DNA from: Xylanibacter ruminicola
GTDB taxonomy: Bacteria; Bacteroidota; Bacteroidia; Bacteroidales; Bacteroidaceae
DNA length: 64,000 bases
NCBI RefSeq assembly: GCF_900142525.1
Contig: NZ_FRBD01000016.1
Coordinates: forward strand, 1-64,000
Direction: 5' to 3'
Shown here piece by piece: positions 34,462 through 42,491 of this stretch. Numbering within the stretch: the stretch's first letter is position 1; each line of letters begins with the position of its first letter. Position numbers and translations under genes: made by a program. The notes beneath the pieces are model-generated. The model was not told the origin of the DNA, did no database searches, and saw nothing but the letters and a program-made list of their open reading frames with translations.

Positions 34462-35803
34462 ATATAACCGCCCTGTGCCTCGCTACACCAGCTATCCGCC
34501 AGCCAATTTCTTTGGCGAGTATGCTGAGGCCGATTATCTGGCAATGGTCGATCAGTCGAACACTGCTCGCCATAACCAGATATCTTTTTATTTGCACATC
34601 CCTTTCTGCAGACATTTGTGCCACTATTGTGGTTGCAATTCCTATCCCCAGGCTAAGCCCGAGGTGATCAGTGCATACGTAGATGCCCTGCATCGTGAGA
34701 TTGACCTGGTGGCCAGTCACATCGACCGCAGTCGCCAGATAGCGCAGATACATTATGGTGGTGGCAGCCCTACGGCGCTACCCATTCCGATGATTCGCGA
34801 GCTCAACCAGCATCTGCTGTCATTGGCGTCAGTCATTGATCGCCCTGAGATTGCCATCGAGTGTCATCCTGGCTATCTTGATGAGACCGACTGGCTGCAG
34901 CTGGCCGATTGTGGTTTTACGCGATACAGTCTGGGCGTGCAGGACTTAAGACCTGAGGTGCTCAAGGTGGTAAACCGTCGTCCCTCGCAGCTGCCTGTTT
35001 CGCAGATAGTCAGCCTGTTGCATTCCAAGGGCGCCACTGTCAATCTTGATTTCATCTATGGTCTGCCTTTGCAGTCGGCCTCGTCGTTCAGGAGTACTAT
35101 CGAGCAGGCTGCTCTGATGCGTCCTGACCGCTTGGTCACATTCTCGTATGCTCATCTGCCGCAGATATTCCCACGCCAGCAGGTGCTGGATAAGGTGGGC
35201 CTGCCGGCCGACGACGAGAAGGGCCGTATGTATCAGGAGGCCTCGCAGGTGCTTATTGCATCGGGCTATCAGCCCATAGGGCTCGATCATTTCGTATTGC
35301 CTGGCGATGAGTTGGCTGTGGCACTCGGCCAGGGACAGCTGCATCGCAATTTCCAGGGCTATTGCACTCGCCGCACCACGGCTCAGGTCTATGCCTTTGG
35401 CGTAACAGGCATCAGCCAGCTCGACGATGCCTATGCTCAGAATGGTCGTGATATATCAACGTATATCGACACTATCAGTCAGGGGCGCCTTTACGTACAG
35501 CGCGGTTACCAACTATCGGCTCAGCAGAAACTGGTGCGCGAGGTGATCGAGGCGCTGATGTGCAACTATGCGCTGCGCTGGAGCGATGTGGCCGCACGGC
35601 TTGGAGTATGTGCCGATGTCCTACGAGAGGCATGCGGATATGATGAGGCTGTGCTCAGTGAGATGCAGGCCGATGGGCTGCTTAGTTTCGACGATGATCA
35701 TATAAGTGTAGACACCGGCGGCCGCCCGTTTGTGCGCTGTGTGGCTGCTGCACTCGACCCGATGATGCTGAACACGGATAAGAAATTTTCAAAACCAATA
35801 TAA
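34439..35803 (+). CDS. hemN: Oxygen-independent coproporphyrinogen III oxidase
   Basis: A 454-residue radical-SAM enzyme: HIPFCRHLCHYCGCN near residue 55 gives the CxxxCxxC cluster motif and the extra Cys of true HemN, followed by HYGGGSPT near 105. The opening NRPVPRYTSYPPANFF is also HemN-typical rather than HemW-like. It decarboxylates coproporphyrinogen III to protoporphyrinogen IX without oxygen. The ATG at 34439 lies inside the end of the MFS gene; a long upstream open frame is only the shadow of that gene. Confidence 0.9.
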   Translation: MQQHVINKYNRPVPRYTSYPPANFFGEYAEADYLAMVDQSNTARHNQISFYLHIPFCRHLCHYCGCNSYPQAKPEVISAYVDALHREIDLVASHIDRSRQIAQIHYGGGSPTALPIPMIRELNQHLLSLASVIDRPEIAIECHPGYLDETDWLQLADCGFTRYSLGVQDLRPEVLKVVNRRPSQLPVSQIVSLLHSKGATVNLDFIYGLPLQSASSFRSTIEQAALMRPDRLVTFSYAHLPQIFPRQQVLDKVGLPADDEKGRMYQEASQVLIASGYQPIGLDHFVLPGDELAVALGQGQLHRNFQGYCTRRTTAQVYAFGVTGISQLDDAYAQNGRDISTYIDTISQGRLYVQRGYQLSAQQKLVREVIEALMCNYALRWSDVAARLGVCADVLREACGYDEAVLSEMQADGLLSFDDDHISVDTGGRPFVRCVAAALDPMMLNTDKKFSKPI

Positions 35804-35808
35804 TCGTT

Positions 35809-37161
35809 ATGCAACAACACGATACTGTTATAATAGGTGCTGGACTAACAGGACTCAGCACGGCTTTCAATCTTAAAAATGCCGGCCGCGATGTGCTGGT
35901 GCTCGAAAAGCAGAATCGTATCGGCGGGCAGATACGTACCTATACCGAGGGTGGGTTTACCTTCGAGAGTGGACCAAACACAGGTATGGTTTCGTTTCCT
36001 GAGGTAGCCGAACTGTTTCAGAAGTTGGAGGGCCGCTGCCAGATGGAAACGGCGCGCGAGTCGTCTAAACGCCGCCTTATCTGGAAGGGCAGTAGTTTCC
36101 ACGCGCTGCCTGCTGGTCCGTTCAGTGCCATTACCACGCCGCTGTTCACGCTTGCCGATAAGTTCCGCATTCTGGGCGAACCTTGGCGCAAGCCAGGCAC
36201 CGATCCTGACGAGTCTGTTGGTGCGTTGGCTCAGCGCCGATTGGGGTGCTCGTTCTACGAGTATGCTGTCGATCCGTTCGTCTCAGGTGTCTATGCTGGC
36301 GACCCCATGAAGTTGTGCACACGCTATGCACTGCCCAAATTGTATAACCTCGAGGCCAATTATGGCAGTTTTATCCGTGGTGCCATTGCTAAGCGCAAGG
36401 AGCCCAAAAGCAGTCGCGATCGCCTGGTCACCAAAAAGGTGTTCTCGGCCGTTGGCGGACTGCAACAGCTGGTTGAGGCACTTGCGAAGAATGTCAATAT
36501 TATAACTGGTGCCAGCGATATCCGTGTTATGCCCGATAGCGAGCATCGCTGGCGTGTAACATATAACGGTGGCAGCAAGGTGGTGTATTGTAACCATGTG
36601 GTTACCACAGTGGGCGCCTATGCCTTGCCAGAGCTGCTGCCCTTTATCGATCAGGCGTTGATGTATCCCATCAGCAGTCTCTATTATGCACCTGTCATTC
36701 AGGTGTGTGTGGGTGTGCGCCATGCAGGTTCGCATCCTATGCCGGCCTTCGGCGGACTAGTGCCTAGCTGTGAGCATCAGAAGGTGCTGGGCATTCTGTT
36801 TCCATCAGATTGTTTCGTGCAGCGTGCGCCCGATGGTGGGGCACTATACTCTTACTTTTTGGGTGGCGCCCGCCATGCTGACTATATGGAGAAGAGCGAC
36901 GAGGAGATACGCCAGATGGTGCTCGAGTCGTTCCACACCATGCTTGGCTATCCTGCCGATGTCGAGCCCGACTTGCTTCGCATTTTCCGTCATGAGCGTG
37001 CCATTCCTCAGTATCGTAACGATAGCGGTTTGCGTCTGGCATCAGTCGAAGCCATTCAGCATCAGTTTCAGGGCCTCATCATCGCAGGTAATCTGCGCGA
37101 TGGCATCGGCATGGGCAATCGCATCCACCAAGCCGCCAACATCATGCTTTCAATGTCATGA
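35809..37161 (+). CDS. hemG: Protoporphyrinogen oxidase, FAD type (HemY/PPOX fold)
   Basis: A 450-residue flavoprotein: VIIGAGLTGLSTAFNL near residue 6 (FAD site), then EKQNRIGGQIRT near 33 and the closing GLIIAGNLRDGIGMGNRIHQA near 420. It oxidises protoporphyrinogen IX to protoporphyrin IX, or in some lineages coproporphyrinogen. The fold usually needs oxygen, so its place after an oxygen-independent HemN in a probable anaerobe is notable. Starts 5 bp after hemN. The last 20 bp overlap the convergent cysteine desulfidase gene. Confidence 0.85.
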   Translation: MQQHDTVIIGAGLTGLSTAFNLKNAGRDVLVLEKQNRIGGQIRTYTEGGFTFESGPNTGMVSFPEVAELFQKLEGRCQMETARESSKRRLIWKGSSFHALPAGPFSAITTPLFTLADKFRILGEPWRKPGTDPDESVGALAQRRLGCSFYEYAVDPFVSGVYAGDPMKLCTRYALPKLYNLEANYGSFIRGAIAKRKEPKSSRDRLVTKKVFSAVGGLQQLVEALAKNVNIITGASDIRVMPDSEHRWRVTYNGGSKVVYCNHVVTTVGAYALPELLPFIDQALMYPISSLYYAPVIQVCVGVRHAGSHPMPAFGGLVPSCEHQKVLGILFPSDCFVQRAPDGGALYSYFLGGARHADYMEKSDEEIRQMVLESFHTMLGYPADVEPDLLRIFRHERAIPQYRNDSGLRLASVEAIQHQFQGLIIAGNLRDGIGMGNRIHQAANIMLSMS

Positions 37162-38425
37162 TGTTCAGCACCATGTCGTCGGTGGCGCACATGGCGTCGG
37201 CACCAATGCTGGTAAGATTATGAATGCTCTTGTCTACACAGTCGTCAACGATGCCCTCGGCCGGACTGACGCACTTGCCCTCCATGGCCAACAGCGATGA
37301 GAGGAGGGCTGTGGATACGCCCGAGGTGATTTTGAGCGAGCAGGCAGGTTTGGCACCGTCGCAAATCATACCTGTGAGATTGGCAATCATATTCTTGACT
37401 GAGTAACAGATGCGCTCGTAGTCGCCGCCCATCAGGTAGGTGATGCCGCAGCTGCTGCCGATGCTGGCTACCACGCAGCCACATAGTGCCGACAGGGTGC
37501 CCAGCGACTGCTTGATGTAGATAGCCGTCAGGTGACTGAGTATCAAGGCACGTGTTAGTTCCTCTTCAGTATTCTCGTTCTCCTTGGCATACACGCAGAC
37601 GGGGTTGGTAGCACAGATGCCCTGATTGCCGCTGCCGCTGTTAGACATCACTGGAATCATGGCGCCGCCCATACGGGCGTCGCAGGCTGAGGCTGTGCGC
37701 GATATGATGTGCGAATAGATGCTATTGCCAAAGATGCCTTTTGCCAGCGGACGGTCGATAGTCTTGCCCAGATTATGGCCGTAGTTGCCTTTCAGTGCTT
37801 CGCGAGCTGCATTCATATTCAGTGTGCGGGCCTCTTGTATAAAGCTTATCTCAGAGAGTGGGGCCGTGGTTGCAAAGTCGTAAACCAGGCGAAGGTTTAA
37901 TTCTACGTTTGCTTCGCTAGCCTGACTAGATATACAAGCCTGGCTAGCCATACTAGTTGGGCTAGCCCCATCTTCAATAAAGTTTGTATGGCTTCCTGCA
38001 ATGATAGCCTTGGCGCTTTTGTTGCCAGCGCTGCATATCACCTCTACATACAGTTTATCGCAGCAATTCTCTTTTTGTTTGATGCAGATGCGGTTCTCGG
38101 CTAAGTATTGTTTACCTTCTTCGAGTGTCTCAGGTGTTAGGTCCTTCAGCACCTCTAACTGGTATTCGCTCTTTCCTATAAGCGCACCTAAGGCTATAGC
38201 TATCGGCAGACCAACCATGCCTGTGCCTGGTATGCCTACACCCATGGCATTCTTTAGGATATTGGCACTCAGCAATGCCTCGATTTTATCTGGTCGACAG
38301 CCAAGTTTCTCAGTTGCCTTTGCCGTACACAGCGCTACACACATAGGCTCAGTACAGCCAATGGCTGGCACCACCTCCTGGTGTATCAGCGCAATAATGC
38401 GTTTACGTTGTTCTTTGTTTATCAT
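37142..38425 (-). CDS. L-cysteine desulfidase-family protein (CyuA/UPF0597)
   Basis: A 427-residue protein of the CyuA family, which splits L-cysteine to pyruvate, ammonia and sulfide with an iron-sulfur cluster. Conserved segments are VVPAIGCTEPMCVALC near 15, GNQGICATNPVCVYA near 265, and GSSCGITYLMGGDYERIC plus MICDGAKPACSLK near 330-370, together holding the cluster Cys residues. A CTAG array in the frame (37917-37965) adds a Ser/Ala-rich stretch near residue 160 (ASP, TSM, ASQ, ACI, SSQ, ASE) in a probable surface loop. The reading frame stays open. Confidence 0.85.
   Translation of the reverse strand: MINKEQRKRIIALIHQEVVPAIGCTEPMCVALCTAKATEKLGCRPDKIEALLSANILKNAMGVGIPGTGMVGLPIAIALGALIGKSEYQLEVLKDLTPETLEEGKQYLAENRICIKQKENCCDKLYVEVICSAGNKSAKAIIAGSHTNFIEDGASPTSMASQACISSQASEANVELNLRLVYDFATTAPLSEISFIQEARTLNMNAAREALKGNYGHNLGKTIDRPLAKGIFGNSIYSHIISRTASACDARMGGAMIPVMSNSGSGNQGICATNPVCVYAKENENTEEELTRALILSHLTAIYIKQSLGTLSALCGCVVASIGSSCGITYLMGGDYERICYSVKNMIANLTGMICDGAKPACSLKITSGVSTALLSSLLAMEGKCVSPAEGIVDDCVDKSIHNLTSIGADAMCATDDMVLNIMTLKA
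37917..37965. repeat. 9-bp-period CTAG array inside a coding sequence
   Basis: CTAG at 37917, 37926, 37944, 37953 and 37962 with a decayed CAAG at 37935: six units at exactly 9 bp. Because 9 is a multiple of three, the array encodes three-residue repeats in the cysteine desulfidase without breaking the frame. Confidence 0.85.
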
Positions 38426-38447
38426 ATATAGTTATTATTGATTGGTG

Positions 38448-38478
38448 CAAAGGTACGATAAATCTCAATAACAACCAA
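38448..38478 (-). promoter_or_regulatory. Promoter of the cysteine desulfidase gene
   Basis: On the minus strand TTG (38476-38478), 20 nt, TACCTTTG (38448-38455), 22 bp before the start codon. Confidence 0.7.
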
Positions 38479-38494
38479 GTTTTTGCGATTATAG

Positions 38495-38525
38495 TTTGTT
38501 ATTTCGCGGATTATTCATAACTTTG
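38495..38525 (+). promoter_or_regulatory. Promoter of azlCD and the winged-helix gene
   Basis: TTTG (38495-38498), 19 nt, TAACTTTG (38518-38525), 27 bp before the azlC ATG. Confidence 0.7.
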
Positions 38526-38552
38526 TCGCCGTTTTATTATAGTGGCGTGTAC

Positions 38553-39272
38553 ATGACAGGAAGAAGACAGCATATTATTCACGGATTGCGTGACGGCATA
38601 CCCATTGCAATGGGCTATCTTGCTGTTGCATTCTCTATTGGCATCATCGCTGCTAAGGCTGGGCTTACGGCTCCAGAAGGTTTCCTGAGCAGCTTCTTTA
38701 CACGTGCATCGGCTGGCGAATATGGTACATATACATTGGTGGCTGTGCAGGCGGCATACGTTGAGGTGGTTGCCATGTGCCTGGTGGTGAACCTGCGCTA
38801 TATGCTGATGAGTGCGGCTCTGTCGCAGAAGATAGCACCTGGCACATCGTGGTTTCATCGCATATTGATGGCCTGCTGTGTTACCGACGAGGTGTTTGGC
38901 ATATCAGTGGCTCACCCTGGCTATACGCCTCCTGCTTATACTTATTCGGCAGCTCTGATATCTACGCTATTCTGGGCATCGGGGTGTGCTGTAGGCATTG
39001 TGGCTGGCAGCTTGTTGCCTCAGCCGCTGGTGACTGCTCTCAGCATGTCGCTCTACGGTATGTTTCTGGCCATCATCATTCCGCCGGCCCGTAAAGACCG
39101 CAATGTGCTGTATGCGCTGATAGCCAGTTTCGCATTGAGTGGCCTATGCGCTATAGCGCCTGTAGTGGGGCAGTGGAGTAGTGGTATGCGCACGGTAGTT
39201 CTGACGATTGTGATATCGGCTGTGGCTGCATGGCTTAAACCTATAAAGACTGATGATGATGGAGCAGCATAG
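38553..39272 (+). CDS. azlC: Branched-chain amino acid exporter subunit AzlC
   Basis: A 239-residue membrane protein with several helices and the AzlC pattern: GLRDGIPIAMGYLAVAFSIGIIAAKAG at the start and VEVVAMCLVVNLRYMLMSAALSQK near 80. AzlCD (BrnFE) export branched-chain amino acids. The ATG at 38553 is used; the longer frame starts inside the promoter. It overlaps azlD by 20 bp. Confidence 0.9.
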   Translation: MTGRRQHIIHGLRDGIPIAMGYLAVAFSIGIIAAKAGLTAPEGFLSSFFTRASAGEYGTYTLVAVQAAYVEVVAMCLVVNLRYMLMSAALSQKIAPGTSWFHRILMACCVTDEVFGISVAHPGYTPPAYTYSAALISTLFWASGCAVGIVAGSLLPQPLVTALSMSLYGMFLAIIIPPARKDRNVLYALIASFALSGLCAIAPVVGQWSSGMRTVVLTIVISAVAAWLKPIKTDDDGAA

Positions 39273-39564
39273 TATTCTGATTTATATCCTACTGGCCATT
39301 GTTGTCACCAATATGATACGTGTCATCCCAATGGCTTTTATCAAGGGGCCGATAAACAACCGCTTTGTGCGCAGTTTCTTGTATTATGTGCCTTATGTAA
39401 CGCTGGCTGTGATGACTTTTCCAGATATGGTTCTGACCACGCCGGCATATTGGCCAGGAGTGGTGGCACTGCTGGCTGGCATCGTGGCTGCATGGTTCCG
39501 TTTGGGACTATTCCCAGTTGCAGCCATCTGTAGTATTATTGTTTATTTGCTGATTATCATATGA
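39253..39564 (+). CDS. azlD: Branched-chain amino acid exporter subunit AzlD
   Basis: A 103-residue protein with four hydrophobic segments, matching AzlD in length, in TNMIRVIPMAFIK near 20 and in position right after azlC. It forms the small subunit of the exporter. Its stop overlaps the next start by 4 bp (ATGA). Confidence 0.9.
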   Translation: MMMEQHSILIYILLAIVVTNMIRVIPMAFIKGPINNRFVRSFLYYVPYVTLAVMTFPDMVLTTPAYWPGVVALLAGIVAAWFRLGLFPVAAICSIIVYLLIII

Positions 39565-40268
39565 AACAACAACGATTTGCAGTCATCGTGCTTTTTGCAC
39601 TGATTATAGCTTCGAGTCTGACCAGCATTGGTAGCTATAGTTCAACATGTAGGCTGGTTAATGAGGATATGGACCGAGCATTGGCTCTGGCCTTGCAGGA
39701 ACAGCAGAGCGATGTTATCAGTCAGGACACCATCCGGACGTTCAATAACCACTTGCAGATAACGGAACTGCGAGGAAAGGCTACACTGGCTGTTGATACC
39801 TGTGGACAGAAGTTCAAAGCGTATGCTCATTGCTCTGAGGCAACTATCTTTAGTCTGTCAGACCAAAGGCCTGCAACTATCCTATGGGCGTTGACTGGAT
39901 TTTGGGCAATGCTAATATGCTATCGTCATCGCCAGTCGCTTGTGGGTGAACCGTTATCAGTGAGCAATACCAATAGGAATGTGTTTGGTGGACTGACATA
40001 TTTAGAAGATGATGGCTGTTTCTATGCTGCTGATGGACGTCAGGTGCAACTCACTCCCATGCAGCATCAACTGATGGAGATGTTCTTCCTGTCACCATCG
40101 CATTCTCTGACGAAAACGGAGATTTGTAATGCTCTATGGCCCAAGAAACCTGATGCCAGTGAGACACTCTACACCCTTATCCGTAGGCTAAAGCCTGTTG
40201 TAGAGCATCATTCTGATCTAAAAATCGAATCAGACCGCAGTAAGGCGTATCGACTGGAAATCAGATAA
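39561..40268 (+). CDS. Membrane-tethered winged-helix regulator (ToxR/CadC-like layout)
   Basis: A 235-residue protein: a hydrophobic helix near residues 7-25, an extracytoplasmic segment to about 105, a second helix near 106-125 (ATILWALTGFWAMLICY), then a C-terminal OmpR/PhoB-type winged helix (about 140-235; VQLTPMQHQLMEMFFLSPSHSLTKTEICNALWP and LYTLIRRLKP). The DNA-binding domain is at the C-terminus, the reverse of ToxR. The following promoter carries 11-bp-spaced direct repeats of the kind bound by this domain class. Translationally coupled to azlD by ATGA, yet its target is probably the outer-membrane gene after it, now truncated. Confidence 0.8.
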   Translation: MKQQRFAVIVLFALIIASSLTSIGSYSSTCRLVNEDMDRALALALQEQQSDVISQDTIRTFNNHLQITELRGKATLAVDTCGQKFKAYAHCSEATIFSLSDQRPATILWALTGFWAMLICYRHRQSLVGEPLSVSNTNRNVFGGLTYLEDDGCFYAADGRQVQLTPMQHQLMEMFFLSPSHSLTKTEICNALWPKKPDASETLYTLIRRLKPVVEHHSDLKIESDRSKAYRLEIR

Positions 40269-40285
40269 ATAACTCGCTGACATCG

Positions 40286-40357
40286 TATCTGACAATAAAA
40301 TGTCAGACAAATGTCAGATAGCTTTTTCGATCATTAAGGAATCTCTTCGTATCTTCG
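40286..40357 (+). promoter_or_regulatory. Pho-box-like direct repeats and promoter
   Basis: TGTCAGACA (40301-40309) and TGTCAGATA (40312-40320) are direct repeats 11 bp apart, and TATCTGACA (40286-40294) is the exact inverse of the second. The spacing equals that of PhoB/OmpR half-sites. A -7-like box TATCTTCG follows at 40350-40357, 18 bp before the start at 40375. The adjacent winged-helix regulator is the natural candidate to bind here. Confidence 0.6.
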
Positions 40358-40374
40358 CAGCAAAAATGCAAGAT

Positions 40375-40872
40375 ATGAAGAGATTATTGTTTTGCTTGTT
40401 GGTCGTTTACGCATCGGCCTCGGCAGCCCAAGACACAGAAAAAGCAGTCACTCTTGATGAGGTGACAGTAAAAGGCGCACATACCATACATAAAGTGGAT
40501 GGTCAATGGCTCTATCCATCGAAGCAGCAGATTGAGAATTCAACTAACGGCTACTCGCTATTGGCAAAACTCACTCTGCCTCACATCCGTGTGGATGAGG
40601 CGATGAACAACATTACCGCATTAACGAATCTTGGAACAGTGCAAGTGTGTATTAACGACATCATTGCCTCGCGTGAGGAATTGCAGACACTTGACCTACA
40701 GGGGATTGATCACATTGAGTTTATCGACAATCCTGGTGTGCGATACGGCGAGGGTGTTGCGTACATTATTAATATAAAAGTGAAGAAGGCTGTGAGTGGC
40801 TATGTTTTTGGCACTCAACTGACTGAGTCTATCTTCGGTTATGGGCATAATTTCAAATTATCTAAGGTTTGA
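40375..40872 (+). pseudogene. Truncated outer-membrane beta-barrel gene (N-terminal part only)
   Basis: 165 codons encode a signal peptide (to about residue 18, SASAAQ), a VTLDEVTVKGA segment and a plug-like domain with VQVCINDIIASREELQTLDLQGIDHIEFIDNPGVRYGEG. This is collinear with the plug of the two barrels at 51107 and 53625 (YINGRKVQDLNEL, VDVVQNPGARY). Those proteins continue for another 550 residues of barrel; here the frame ends right after FGYGHNFKLSKV. The 3' end overlaps the flavodoxin gene, so the barrel was probably lost when the accessory block joined here. Confidence 0.7.
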
Positions 40873-41363
40873 AAATCGACATAGTCCACCTTTTTGCCAT
40901 ATGTGGCAAGAATGGTCTTTGCTTCGGTATTGAGCTTTTCTTCAGGCATTTTTGAGATTTTCGAGTGAATGACCGCCATCATCATCCGATGCTTCAGGCT
41001 CAGATGACTATAGTCAATGGCTCCATGGAGATGGAAAATCCGCGTTTCATCATAGAAATGTTCCGGGACACGTTCCTTAATGGAATGCCGGATGTATGCA
41101 ATATTCTCAGGATCAGTCGGGTCAACCAAGCCAACCGTGACGATAACTAGCTCTTGCTTGCGGGACATCTTGCTGACTGTCTTCTTTAACCCCAAGACAC
41201 TCCCAGCATAAAGAGCGCCCATGAAAAGAACTCTTTCATACATATCAATAGCCTTTGCATCCTTGAAGGCTACGGCTTCAATCCCTGTCATTTCCGACAG
41301 GTGCTCGGCATATCGTTTCGTTGTGCCATATTGGCTACCATAAATGATGATTGCTCGTTCCAT
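40839..41363 (-). CDS. Flavodoxin-domain protein (HemG/Flavodoxin_5 type)
   Basis: A 174-residue protein: IIIYGSQYGTTKRYAEHL at residues 5-22 is the FMN phosphate-binding loop, FMGALYAGSVLGLKK near 47 the second loop, and the C-terminal helix region (HLSLKHRMMMAVIHSKISK) matches the Flavodoxin_5 family that includes menaquinone-dependent protoporphyrinogen oxidase HemG. It is probably an FMN-dependent reductase. It is the last gene of the minus-strand block and overlaps the truncated barrel gene by 34 bp. Confidence 0.8.
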   Translation of the reverse strand: MERAIIIYGSQYGTTKRYAEHLSEMTGIEAVAFKDAKAIDMYERVLFMGALYAGSVLGLKKTVSKMSRKQELVIVTVGLVDPTDPENIAYIRHSIKERVPEHFYDETRIFHLHGAIDYSHLSLKHRMMMAVIHSKISKMPEEKLNTEAKTILATYGKKVDYVDFQTLDNLKLCP

Positions 41364-41377
41364 ATAATCCCTATAAT

Positions 41378-41902
41378 CTATGTACGTACATTCTTGACAG
41401 ATTCGGCTGCTTCATCTTTCAGTTCAGGTTTGTCTCTTAATGTGATGTATGAATATGCCTTCTCCATATAAACCCATGTCAAACTTGGTCCAACTATCTC
41501 GCTCTTGTAGGGTTTGAACCCTTCACGCAGATAGAATTCGAATGGAGGGCGCACCTGCTGACATGTGCAGAGCCAGGCGTGACGATGTGGAAGACATGAT
41601 TGAATCTCACGGAACAGCTGCTTGCCGATGCCTTGTTGCTGGTATTCTGGCAAGACCATAAGACGACCAATGTATAGGGAGCCATCTGTCACGTTTCCAT
41701 GAACGGAACCGATGATTAGCCCGTCTCGATTTTGCACTTTCAATGTCGTGCAACGTGCGAAATCCTCGTAGGCATGATCCAATGATTCAGTCAAGAGTGG
41801 CGCATCCTTCCAACCCAGCTCCTCACACAGAGGGCCAAAAGCCTTGCGCTGCAAGTCGAGCAGAGCAGGAACATCCTGTATTGTTGCAAGTTCTATTTTC
41901 AT
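41378..41902 (-). CDS. GNAT-family N-acetyltransferase
   Basis: A 174-residue acetyltransferase; the acetyl-CoA loop is LMVLPEYQQQGIGKQLFREI near residue 82. The acceptor is unknown. The ATG at 41902 overlaps the hydrolase stop as ATGA; a longer start at 41914 is less likely. Confidence 0.8.
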   Translation of the reverse strand: MKIELATIQDVPALLDLQRKAFGPLCEELGWKDAPLLTESLDHAYEDFARCTTLKVQNRDGLIIGSVHGNVTDGSLYIGRLMVLPEYQQQGIGKQLFREIQSCLPHRHAWLCTCQQVRPPFEFYLREGFKPYKSEIVGPSLTWVYMEKAYSYITLRDKPELKDEAAESVKNVRT

Positions 41903-42489
41903 ATTTTTATCCAATTATCCAAGAACGCTATCTGTTCATCTGTGTGAAACCAGTGCTCACCACCATCCATGACAGTTAGAGTGGCTTGATGCTTATTGGC
42001 AAACCTGGTGATGGTATCTTGTGAAATCAAATGATCTTTGCTACCATAAAGAATTTGCGTTGGCACACGCCATTCTACAAGGTGGCTCCTGACGTAGCTC
42101 AGATAATCCCACGACAAATCTTCACCAAAGTCTGTGTGAATCACTCCTTTTGATTCAAGTTCCAGCTCGGTGACATTGGCCCACTTCATCATGTCGGTAA
42201 TCAGTTTATCCATATCCACGATTGGAGAGATAAAGTAAGCCTTCTGAATCATTTCATCGATACCAGCATTCATGCTGAAGAATGCCCCGATGCTGTTGGC
42301 AATCAGGATTACATTCTCGTATTTGCTTTTCAGTTCCTCTACGACTATGCGTATTTCCTGGCCTGTTTCCCAGGGAGTGAACGTCTGATAATCTAAGCCT
42401 ATCACTTCGCAATTAGGAAATAGCAGTTTGTAGTGCTCACTTTCTATTGCACTGCCGCCTTTGCCATGTATGTATAATATTGCGTTCAT
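41899..42489 (-). CDS. Small alpha/beta hydrolase
   Basis: A 196-residue hydrolase: YIHGKGG near 6, nucleophile in LIANSIGAFFS near 64, acid in YGSKDHLIS near 150 and catalytic His in GGEHWFH near 176. The size and motif set fit RBBP9/YdeN-like serine hydrolases. The usual G before the nucleophile (GxSxG) is replaced by A-N-S-I-G. Substrate unknown. It lies 2 bp after the FMN reductase gene and overlaps the acetyltransferase. Confidence 0.75.
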   Translation of the reverse strand: MNAILYIHGKGGSAIESEHYKLLFPNCEVIGLDYQTFTPWETGQEIRIVVEELKSKYENVILIANSIGAFFSMNAGIDEMIQKAYFISPIVDMDKLITDMMKWANVTELELESKGVIHTDFGEDLSWDYLSYVRSHLVEWRVPTQILYGSKDHLISQDTITRFANKHQATLTVMDGGEHWFHTDEQIAFLDNWIKI

Positions 42490-42491
42490 TT

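Noticed and set aside
36757..36767. Two CTAG tetramers in the protoporphyrinogen oxidase gene as another array
   Set aside because: They are 7 bp apart, not 9, and have no further units.
40839..41363. Flavodoxin-domain protein as the missing anaerobic protoporphyrinogen oxidase for the heme operon
   Set aside because: It is of the right broad family, but lies on the other strand in the accessory block, and an FAD-type oxidase is already in the operon. It remains possible but unsupported.
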